Shown here piece by piece: positions 6,982 through 12,570 of a stretch of DNA of 12,589 nucleotides. The notes under the pieces were generated by a model. The model saw only the letters and a list, made by a program, of their open reading frames with translations, was not told the origin of the DNA and ran no database searches. The translations under genes and the position numbers were made by a program. Within the stretch, counting starts at the first letter, position 1, and each line of letters opens with the position of its first letter. The stretch covers positions 1-12,589 of the forward strand of contig CAYHKW010000029.1 in the NCBI GenBank assembly GCA_964357385.1, in the 5' to 3' direction. This stretch comes from JAHFJA01 sp964357385 (lineage in GTDB: Bacteria > Patescibacteriota > Patescibacteriia > JACQRZ01).

Positions 6982-7521
6982 ATGTCACGTATTGGAAAAC
7001 AAATTATTACGATTCCTTCAGGCGTTACAGTAACGATTGATGGTCAGGCGGTCAGTGTCAAAGGCCCAAAGGGTCAGCTTTCACATACATTGCATTCCCG
7101 CGTTAAAGCAACAATGGAAGATAACACTATTTCGGTGACCGTTATGGATGAGACAGAAAAGTTTGATCGTTCCCTCTGGGGCTTGTCACAGCGCTTGATT
7201 AGTAATATGGTACACGGAGTTACTGAAGGCTATGAGAAAAAGCTTGAACTCAACGGTGTTGGATTCAAAGTTGCTTTGGCCGGAAATGGTCTTGCATTGA
7301 GTCTTGGTTTTTCTCATCCGGTTACCTTTACCGTACCAGCAGGCATTACCGCAAATGTAGAAAAGAACCTGATTACCCTTTCAGGTATTGATAAGCAGTT
7401 GGTCGGAGAGACTGCAGCACAATTGCGCCGTCTCAAGCAACCAGAAGTATATAAGGGTAAGGGAATCAAATATCTTGATGAGGTAATCCGCCGAAAGGCA
7501 GGAAAGGCCGCAAAGGCATAA
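6982..7521 (+). CDS. rplF: 50S ribosomal protein L6 (uL6)
   Basis: L6 lies near the factor-binding site of the large subunit, next to the sarcin-ricin loop. The product has 179 residues in two L6 repeats. The N-terminus MSRIGKQIITIPSGV is the canonical one, which fixes the start at 6982. A start at 6964 in the same frame would overlap rpsH and add MKSIKL, which is foreign to the family. The C-terminal repeat ends with the signature PEVYKGKGIKYLDEVIRRKAGK. The start follows the rpsH stop by 4 bp (TAAACTTATG) without a Shine-Dalgarno site. Confidence 0.97.
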   Translation: MSRIGKQIITIPSGVTVTIDGQAVSVKGPKGQLSHTLHSRVKATMEDNTISVTVMDETEKFDRSLWGLSQRLISNMVHGVTEGYEKKLELNGVGFKVALAGNGLALSLGFSHPVTFTVPAGITANVEKNLITLSGIDKQLVGETAAQLRRLKQPEVYKGKGIKYLDEVIRRKAGKAAKA

Positions 7522-7525
7522 TTAT

Positions 7526-7882
7526 ATGACGACATCACACAACAATTCACGTCTTCATCGCAAGCGCCGCATCCGTGCGCGTGTTAATGGTACTTCATCC
7601 AGACCCCGCTTGGCAGTGTATCGATCGTTGGAAAGCTGCTATGCTCAACTTATTGATGATGTAGCAGGGGTAACACTTGCCAGCGCTCGTGAAAAAGAAT
7701 TGTCAGGTGATGCAGCCAAAGGAACAAAGACAGAACGAGCGGCACAAGTAGGCCAACTCATTGCAAAGAAAGCAAAAGACAAGGGCATTGCAACAGTTGT
7801 ATTCGATCGAGCAGGATATCGCTATCACGGACGCGTACAAGCATTAGCTGATGGCGCACGTGAAGGAGGATTGGAGTTTTAA
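7526..7882 (+). CDS. rplR: 50S ribosomal protein L18 (uL18)
   Basis: L18 binds 5S rRNA with L5 in the central protuberance. The 118-residue product has the basic N-terminal arm RLHRKRRIRARV, followed by RPRLAVYRS and YAQLIDD. It ends with the diagnostic VVFDRAGYRYHGRVQALADG and the final GLEF. Length and layout are normal. The start lies 4 bp after rplF. An AGGAGG within its last codons is about 26 nt from the rpsE start and too far to serve it. Confidence 0.97.
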   Translation: MTTSHNNSRLHRKRRIRARVNGTSSRPRLAVYRSLESCYAQLIDDVAGVTLASAREKELSGDAAKGTKTERAAQVGQLIAKKAKDKGIATVVFDRAGYRYHGRVQALADGAREGGLEF

Positions 7883-7895
7883 ATAGCTTTCTACT

Positions 7896-8417
7896 ATGGC
7901 ACAAACTAAACGCACAAAACGAAATACCCCTCGCGAGCAATCAGAATTTGATCAGCGTATTATTGATCTTGCCCGCGTTACTCGTGTAACCGCTGGAGGA
8001 AAGCGTATGCGTTTCCGCGCGTGCGTGGTGATTGGTGACAAAAAAGGCCAGGTGGGGTATGGTATTGCTAAAGGTGCCGATGTAACCTTGGCAGTAAACA
8101 AGGCAGCGAATCATGCAAAAAAAGCATTGGTTACCATTCCTATCACTAACGGCACTATTCCACATGAAGTTCGCATAAAATACAAAGCAGCGCATCTCAT
8201 GCTCAAATCAGCGCCTGAAGGTACCGGAGTTATGGCAGGCGGTCCGATTCGTTTGGCGCTAGAAGTTTCTGGTATCAGCAATATCGTTGCCAAGATTTAT
8301 GGTTCAAAAAATAAAGTTAACAATATTCATGCATTCTTTGAAGCAATCAAAGAACTTTCACTTCCATCAGTAAAAATGGTAAGTGCAGCAAAGACTACGA
8401 CGACATCAGCAAAGTAA
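7896..8417 (+). CDS. rpsE: 30S ribosomal protein S5 (uS5)
   Basis: S5 is at the back of the small subunit and takes part in mRNA unwinding and decoding accuracy. The 173-residue product has the double-stranded RNA-binding-like domain with RMRFRACVVIGDKKGQVGYG (38-57) and the C-terminal S5 domain with GTGVMAGGPIRLALEVSGI. The loop that binds near spectinomycin reads TRVTAGGKR here. Ala33 stands where E. coli has Lys26 in TVKGGR. The end of the protein is a short Ala/Thr/Lys tail. The gene starts 13 bp after rplR. Its stop is 1 bp from rplO, with no room for rpmD in between. Confidence 0.97.
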   Translation: MAQTKRTKRNTPREQSEFDQRIIDLARVTRVTAGGKRMRFRACVVIGDKKGQVGYGIAKGADVTLAVNKAANHAKKALVTIPITNGTIPHEVRIKYKAAHLMLKSAPEGTGVMAGGPIRLALEVSGISNIVAKIYGSKNKVNNIHAFFEAIKELSLPSVKMVSAAKTTTTSAK

Positions 8418-8418
8418 T

Positions 8419-8874
8419 ATGCAACTCCATACTCTAAAACCATTTAAAGGATCAACCAAAAAGGCAAAGCGTGTTGGACGTGGTCACGGAAGTGCTCATG
8501 GTACTACCGCAACGCGCGGTACCAAGGGTCAGCGCGCACGCAGTGGTGGACGCAACAAGCTTAAACTTAAAGGTATGAAGCAGATGCTTCTTCGTATTCC
8601 AAAAACACGAGGATTTTATCGTGCTGCTGATATTAATACATGTGAAGTGAATGTTCGTGATCTTGAAAAATATTTCAAAACAGGCGAAACAGTAAATTCT
8701 GCTACTCTCAAGTCAAAAGGACTTATTAAGCCAACAAAAGGAGCTGCCCATCGCGTGAAGATTTTGGGGACAGGTATCCTCACCAAATCATTAACCGTGG
8801 AACAGTGTGTATTGTCCGCTACCGCTCAAACAAAGATTGAAAAAGCAGGTGGAAAAGTTATGGTAGAGGCATAG
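8419..8874 (+). CDS. rplO: 50S ribosomal protein L15 (uL15)
   Basis: L15 is a mid-assembly protein that threads a long basic arm into 23S rRNA. The 151-residue product has the arm KRVGRGHGSAHGTTATRGTK followed by GQRARSGG, and then RIPKTRGFYR (family: RlPKrGF). The C-terminal domain carries VKILGTGILTKSLTVE (family: vKiLGxGeltkxltv). The start at 8419 is 1 bp after the rpsE stop, and the encoded MQLHTLKP is the family start. A longer frame from 8383 reads the end of rpsE out of frame and is rejected. In most bacteria rpmD lies just before rplO; it is absent here. Confidence 0.96.
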   Translation: MQLHTLKPFKGSTKKAKRVGRGHGSAHGTTATRGTKGQRARSGGRNKLKLKGMKQMLLRIPKTRGFYRAADINTCEVNVRDLEKYFKTGETVNSATLKSKGLIKPTKGAAHRVKILGTGILTKSLTVEQCVLSATAQTKIEKAGGKVMVEA

Positions 8875-8903
8875 GTTCCCCTTTCATTTCTAAAATTACC
8901 CCC

Positions 8904-10175
8904 ATGAATACGCTTCGACAAATTTGGAAACTTCCAGAGCTTCGCAATGCGGTACTCTTTGTTATCGCAATCTTGGTATTATTCCGTTTTGTTGCTGCTA
9001 TTCCATTGCCCGGTATCGATGCTGTGGCCTTGAAAGCATTTCTCGATCAAAACCCTTTATTGGGATTGGTCAGTTTATTTTCTGGTGGCGGTCTTGAAAG
9101 TTTTTCTATTCTTGCACTGGGAATCGCCCCCTATATTACAGCGTCTATTATCGTCCAGCTTCTTACCATGATTGTTCCTGCTTTGGAGCGATTGTCTAAA
9201 GAAGGAGAACAAGGCCGCGGGAAAATTACCCAGTATACTCGCTATCTTACGGTTCCCTTGGCAGCGATTCAAGGGTACGGAATCATTGCTCTCTTGCGTC
9301 AATCAAGTTCTCAGATTTTTACCCACACTGACGCATTGACCATTGCAATCATGATCACGGTTCTGACTGCGGGCACTATTTTTATGATGTGGCTGGGTGA
9401 ACTGATTTCTGAAAAGAAGATTGGAAACGGTATTTCATTGTTGATTTTTGCAGGAATCGTTGCGGGTCTTCCTTCGTTACTGGGTTCGTTACAGGCACTC
9501 GATTCTTCACAAATTGTCGGTGCCGTAATCTTTGGTATTGCATTACTTGTGTTTGTGGCATTCATTGTGTTCGTATCTGATGCACAGCGCAACATTCCAG
9601 TGCAATATGCCAAACAGCAGCGCGGCGGACGCCTTTCAGCAGGATCGGAAACTCACTTGCCGTTGAAAGTAAACCAAGCAGGAATGATCCCGATCATTTT
9701 CGCCGTGTCCATTCTCTTGTTTCCTCCCACGATCGCCCAGTTTTTCCTTAAAGCAAAAACACCGTTTGTTGTGGATGCATCTGAATTCGTCATTCGATTT
9801 TTTAGCAACCAGCTCTATAACGGTATCGTATTCTTTATTCTTGTGGTTGCATTTACCTACTTTTATACATCAATTATCTTTAAACCGACTGAGATTGCGG
9901 AAAATGTTCAGAAGCAAGGGGGCTTCATTCCTGGTATTCGTCCGGGTGTTCCTACGGCACAGTACTTAGAAACTACCATGCAAAAAATTGTCCTTCCTGG
10001 TGCATTATTTCTTGCTATCATTGCAACATTACCGCAAGTAGTCCAAGCAGCAACCGGCGTTACCTCTCTTTCATTTAGTGGTGCAAGCGTATTGATTGTG
10101 GTGGGTGTTGTTCTTGAGATCTTCAAACAAATCAAAGCGCAAATGACGATGCGCGATTACGATGAGTTTATTTAA
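8904..10175 (+). CDS. secY: Preprotein translocase subunit SecY
   Basis: SecY is the channel of the Sec translocon in the cytoplasmic membrane and accepts unfolded proteins from SecA or the ribosome. The 423-residue product shows ten hydrophobic segments, at roughly 16-36, 63-90, 113-132, 145-168, 176-195, 204-225, 258-276, 305-324, 361-381 and 391-409. The ribosome/SecA-facing loop has DAQRNIPVQYAKQQRGG, followed by THLPLKVNQAGMIPIIFA. The loop after segment 8 has KPTEIAENVQKQGGFIPGIR and PGVPTAQYL. The C-terminus RDYDEF resembles the usual rxYdgf. Length is near the usual 430. It follows rplO by 29 bp; the gap is pyrimidine-rich and ends CCCCC-ATG. It is the only + strand start in the window without T before the ATG. 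Confidence 0.97.
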   Translation: MNTLRQIWKLPELRNAVLFVIAILVLFRFVAAIPLPGIDAVALKAFLDQNPLLGLVSLFSGGGLESFSILALGIAPYITASIIVQLLTMIVPALERLSKEGEQGRGKITQYTRYLTVPLAAIQGYGIIALLRQSSSQIFTHTDALTIAIMITVLTAGTIFMMWLGELISEKKIGNGISLLIFAGIVAGLPSLLGSLQALDSSQIVGAVIFGIALLVFVAFIVFVSDAQRNIPVQYAKQQRGGRLSAGSETHLPLKVNQAGMIPIIFAVSILLFPPTIAQFFLKAKTPFVVDASEFVIRFFSNQLYNGIVFFILVVAFTYFYTSIIFKPTEIAENVQKQGGFIPGIRPGVPTAQYLETTMQKIVLPGALFLAIIATLPQVVQAATGVTSLSFSGASVLIVVGVVLEIFKQIKAQMTMRDYDEFI

Positions 10176-10202
10176 ATCAACACGCTCACTTGCTTGTAGC
10201 GT

Positions 10203-10877
10203 ATGAATAGAACTTTTCTTCTCATAGGTCCTCCTGGTTCAGGGAAAGGGGAACAAGCCAAACGGCTTGCTTTTGCGACGGGTATGGTTCATATCCCTAT
10301 GGGATCCTTGATTCGGCGCTATTGCCAAGTACCGCGCGAAGGAAATATTTGTGAGTTGATAGAGCAGAATTACAAGCGAGGGATTCCACAAACAGATGTC
10401 GTGGTACTTACGGTATTGCGTGAATATATCACTACGATTGATGCCTCAAAGGGAGTCATTTTTGATGCATTTCCCTTATCAATCGGTGAAGCAGAAAGTC
10501 TGCCGGGACTAACAGAAGAATTTCATCTCGGAGAGCCGATAGTGATCCATATTGATTGTGACGAAGAAACGGCAGTGAAACGCATCAGCCATCGCAAGGT
10601 CTGCGGCAATTGCGGACGTACGTTTACGCCTGATACACAACCTTACAATAATGACACCTGCGACAACTGTGGCCATGCTTTGATCCAGCGCGAGGATGAT
10701 AGGGAAGAAATTGTTCGGCTGCGGTATAAAGAATATGAACATCGCATTGCCAGCCTTCTGAAACACTATAAAGAAGTAGGGTATCCGATTGTTACCTACC
10801 ATACCGGCACAGACAACCCTGATACTGATTTTCAAACATTAAGAAACAAACTCCATGAGATGGGGATTGATCTATGA
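10203..10877 (+). CDS. adk: Adenylate-kinase-like nucleoside monophosphate kinase with altered NMP-binding site
   Basis: Adenylate kinase converts ATP + AMP to 2 ADP in the cytoplasm. The 224-residue product has the P-loop GPPGSGKG (9-16), the conserved Arg127 and Arg131 (E. coli R119 and R123), and a LID with Cys134, 137, 153 and 156 for zinc. Arg163 and Arg174 match E. coli R156 and R167. The phosphoryl-transfer and LID side is therefore intact. The NMP side is not. STGDMLR has become PMGSLIR (32-38), and DGFPRTIPQ has become DAFPLSIGE (88-96). Leu92 thus replaces the AMP-binding Arg88, Met33 replaces Thr31 and Glu96 replaces Gln92. The P-loop is followed by Glu instead of Thr. Position between secY and map supports adk ancestry. 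Either substrate choice differs or activity is reduced; the sequence does not decide. The start lies 27 bp after secY. Confidence 0.85.
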   Translation: MNRTFLLIGPPGSGKGEQAKRLAFATGMVHIPMGSLIRRYCQVPREGNICELIEQNYKRGIPQTDVVVLTVLREYITTIDASKGVIFDAFPLSIGEAESLPGLTEEFHLGEPIVIHIDCDEETAVKRISHRKVCGNCGRTFTPDTQPYNNDTCDNCGHALIQREDDREEIVRLRYKEYEHRIASLLKHYKEVGYPIVTYHTGTDNPDTDFQTLRNKLHEMGIDL

Positions 10878-11653
10878 TTACCTATAAAACACCGGAAGAA
10901 ATTACTCTTTTGCGCGAAGGCGGCTCACTGCTTGCCGCCGCTCTTTTTGAAGTACAAAAGTCCGTCCGACCAGGAATTGCCATATCTGAATTAGATGCTA
11001 TTGCTCGTGAATATATGGAAGAGCATGGCGGTGCGCCGGCGTTTTTGGGGTATGGTGGATCACGACGCAGTCCGGGATTTCCCGCAACACTCTGTATTTC
11101 AATCAACGATGAAGTCGTACACGGCATTGGCACTCGTGATATTATATTAGCCGATGGCGATATTGTGGGTTTGGATATCGGTGTTCGCTATCCAGCAAAT
11201 AACGGCATGTACACTGACATGGCAGTAACGGTCGGCGTAGGAACGATTTCAAAAGAGGCTCAGCACCTTATTGATGTAACCAGAGAATCACTTGATCGTG
11301 CGATTGCATTGGTACGTCCTGGTGCATCAGTGCATGATATTTCAAAAGAAGTGCAAGGATATTGTGAGGGCAAAGGATACTCACTTATCCGCGATTTGAC
11401 CGGTCATGGGGTAGGGTATGCAGTGCACGAAGATCCGCCCATTCCTAATTTTTATGATAAACGTATTCCGGATGTGAAATTGAAAGAAGGCATGGTTATT
11501 TGTATTGAACCAATGGTGGCGATGGGGGATTGGCGCGTTACCACTGATCATGATGAATGGACGATTCGTACTGCCGATCATTCATTAGCTGCGCATTTTG
11601 AACATACGATTGCCCTTACAGCAGAAGGGCATGAGGTGTTGACGATTATATAA
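10874..11653 (+). CDS. map: Methionine aminopeptidase, type I
   Basis: This enzyme removes the initiator Met from new proteins at the ribosome. The 259-residue product has the pita-bread fold motifs and all five metal ligands: Asp101, Asp115, His178, Glu212 and Glu243. The catalytic histidines His83 (EVVHGI) and His185 (VHEDP) are also present. There is no N-terminal extension, so it is type Ia. Compared with E. coli, six residues are inserted in the loop LGYGGSRRSPGFP (58-70), next to the pocket that holds the Met side chain. The ATG overlaps the adk stop (ATGA), which implies translational coupling. It is the last gene of the + strand run; no intrinsic terminator with a T-run follows it on that strand. 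Confidence 0.96.
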   Translation: MITYKTPEEITLLREGGSLLAAALFEVQKSVRPGIAISELDAIAREYMEEHGGAPAFLGYGGSRRSPGFPATLCISINDEVVHGIGTRDIILADGDIVGLDIGVRYPANNGMYTDMAVTVGVGTISKEAQHLIDVTRESLDRAIALVRPGASVHDISKEVQGYCEGKGYSLIRDLTGHGVGYAVHEDPPIPNFYDKRIPDVKLKEGMVICIEPMVAMGDWRVTTDHDEWTIRTADHSLAAHFEHTIALTAEGHEVLTII

Positions 11654-11662
11654 CGAAGCAAT

Positions 11663-11687
11663 AAAAAAGACGCATATTACATGCGCC
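11663..11687 (-). terminator. Intrinsic terminator of the minus-strand orphan gene
   Basis: Read on the - strand, the stem GCGCAT...ATGCGTC (perfect ATGCG/CGCAT core of 5 bp, then one mismatch and one further pair, 5-nt loop) is followed at once by TTTTTT (11668-11663). It lies 9 bp beyond the stop of the gene at 11697-12005. On the + strand the hairpin has A-residues before it and no T-run after it, so it should mainly stop the minus-strand transcript. Confidence 0.65.
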
Positions 11688-11696
11688 ATACGGAAA

Positions 11697-12005
11697 TCAT
11701 TTAAATTTCAGTTTATGAAATTTTTTTTGTAGGTCAGATGTGACCATCTCAGCCTGTTTCGTGTGCAGATAAAATATCTGATGTCCGGTTGTTCCAAAGA
11801 ACGTTAGCTGGAGACCTGTGTCCTGAGTAGCTATTTCTATCGTGTTTTGTTTTCCTTTGCATTTTCTTCCTACGATTTGGGCACAGATTACCTTGTCTAT
11901 TCCAGTATGTTTGAGAAGGAAGTTCGCGATAGATGTTGCTTCCTCCATTATCGTTTGGTGAGATGTTGAGACTCGTTTCGAGTTTTGCTCGCTGTTTTTT
12001 GCCAT
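11697..12005 (-). CDS. Hypothetical basic protein of 102 residues, function unknown
   Basis: I do not firmly recognise this protein. It starts MAKNSEQNSKRVSTSHQTIM and ends KKFHKLKFK. There is no signal peptide or membrane segment. The order looks like a helix (about 15-34), three or more strands (about 38-80, ending GTTGHQIFYLHT), then a basic helix (85-99), giving a small alpha-beta protein. The pattern SxHxT, a helix, then a strand with GR and a closing Q-hydrophobic-hydrophobic-YT strand faintly resembles DUF2103-type proteins, but this is a weak impression from memory. The start at 12005 is set by a perfect AGGAGG 10 nt upstream. An in-frame ATG at 12056 lies upstream of that site and of the candidate -10, and is rejected. 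The gene converges on map and has its own terminator and candidate promoter. It is the only gene here with a strong Shine-Dalgarno site. Confidence 0.75.
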   Translation of the reverse strand: MAKNSEQNSKRVSTSHQTIMEEATSIANFLLKHTGIDKVICAQIVGRKCKGKQNTIEIATQDTGLQLTFFGTTGHQIFYLHTKQAEMVTSDLQKKFHKLKFK

Positions 12006-12015
12006 GTATACATTT

Positions 12016-12021
12016 CCTCCT
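12016..12021 (-). promoter_or_regulatory. Shine-Dalgarno site AGGAGG
   Basis: On the - strand the sequence AAAGGAGGAAA precedes the ATG at 12005 with 10 nt between. It decides the start of the orphan gene. No other gene in the window has a comparable site at a usable distance. An out-of-frame ATG only 2 nt from the site is too close to be used. Confidence 0.75.
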
Positions 12022-12038
12022 TTATAATCGTCAGCATC

Positions 12039-12066
12039 AGTATACACTAATTGCATATTTTTTGAA
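12039..12066 (-). promoter_or_regulatory. Candidate sigma70-type promoter of the orphan gene
   Basis: On the - strand there is TTCAAA (12066-12061, 4 of 6 to TTGACA), a 16-nt spacer, and TATACT (12044-12039, 5 of 6 to TATAAT). Transcription would begin near 12031, leaving a leader of about 25 nt with the AGGAGG in it. This is consensus matching by eye in an AT-rich stretch. Confidence 0.45.
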
Positions 12067-12090
12067 TATTTCCCCGCTTTCTGCTACGGT
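12062..12090 (+). promoter_or_regulatory. Candidate promoter of ruvX, overlapping the divergent one
   Basis: TTGAAT (12062-12067), a 17-nt spacer and TACGGT (12085-12090) with an extended TG at 12082-12083. The -10 is weak (3 of 6) but spacing and TGn help. Transcription would start at about 12096-12099, directly at the ATG at 12100, giving a leaderless or nearly leaderless mRNA. The -35 shares bases with that of the divergent promoter. Confidence 0.35.
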
Positions 12091-12099
12091 AACAGTACT

Positions 12100-12492
12100 A
12101 TGACCTATCTTGCTATTGATTACGGATCAAAACATGTCGGCTTCGCCTTGGGTGATGATGAGATTGGCATCGCATCCCCGTTTCGGATTATTGAAAATAA
12201 AGGCCCAGAACAACTATTTAGCCAACTGAAAACTCTGGTAAAAGACGAGGTGATCGACGCTATCGTGGTGGGCATGCCGCTTTTGGGGACATCGGATATG
12301 CGTCAGCGCACGGAAGTGGAAGGATTTGTTCGTGTTCTTAAGGAGCATGTGAGTATTCCCATCCATACCTACGACGAGAGTTTTACTTCTCAAGAGGCGC
12401 AGCAACGTTTGAAGGACACAGGACAAAAAAAAGATCACGCGGTTGCCGCGATGTTGATTTTACAAAGCTATTTTGATTCACAGCGACGATGA
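12100..12492 (+). CDS. ruvX: Putative pre-16S rRNA nuclease / Holliday-junction resolvase-like protein YqgF
   Basis: The YqgF/RuvX family has an RNase H-like fold. In E. coli YqgF takes part in 5' maturation of 16S rRNA and is essential; resolvase activity has also been proposed. The 130-residue product has the first strand motif LAIDYGSKHVGFALGD with Asp7, then IVVGMPL at 56-62 (family: VVGLPL), YDESF with Glu93 (family: DERxT), and DHAVAAMLILQSYF with Asp112. The acidic residues Asp7, Glu93 and Asp112 form the expected catalytic set. Length is near the usual 135-150. No Shine-Dalgarno site is present and the base before ATG is T. A role in rRNA maturation fits the nearby ribosomal operon, but it is a separate transcription unit. 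Confidence 0.93.
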   Translation: MTYLAIDYGSKHVGFALGDDEIGIASPFRIIENKGPEQLFSQLKTLVKDEVIDAIVVGMPLLGTSDMRQRTEVEGFVRVLKEHVSIPIHTYDESFTSQEAQQRLKDTGQKKDHAVAAMLILQSYFDSQRR

Positions 12493-12513
12493 TACCGCGC
12501 CGTAACTACACAG

Positions 12514-12535
12514 TTAGATAGTAATGTTTATCTAA
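12514..12535. repeat. AT-rich 7-bp inverted repeat downstream of ruvX
   Basis: The arms are TTAGATA (12514-12520) and TATCTAA (12529-12535) with an 8-nt loop. No T-run follows on the + strand, so it is not a normal intrinsic terminator. It could be a regulatory inverted repeat of whatever lies beyond the window, or chance. Confidence 0.35.
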
Positions 12536-12540
12536 AGAAT

Positions 12541-12570
12541 CCTTCCACCCCCCCGACGGCGAACGGAAGG
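12541..12570. repeat. CCTTCC/GGAAGG inverted repeat with C7 run at the window end
   Basis: The 6-bp arms are at 12541-12546 and 12565-12570, and the 18-nt loop holds a run of seven C (12548-12554). On the - strand the stem is followed by ATTCTTTAG, a poor T-run, so it might be a weak terminator for a gene coming in from the right. Bases 12493-12589 otherwise hold no gene I can support. Confidence 0.3.

Noticed and set aside
7864..7869. AGGAGG before rpsE
   Set aside because: It is about 26 nt from the rpsE ATG and inside rplR codons for Gly-Gly, too far for a Shine-Dalgarno role.
8383..8418. Longer rplO start at 8383
   Set aside because: It is an out-of-frame reading of the rpsE end; the ATG at 8419 is 1 bp after the rpsE stop.
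11663..11687. Bidirectional terminator also serving map
   Set aside because: The + strand has no T-run after the hairpin, so only the minus-strand role is supported.
12006..12056. Upstream in-frame ATG at 12056 for the minus-strand orphan
   Set aside because: It lies upstream of both the AGGAGG and the candidate -10 element, and the extra residues look like translated leader.
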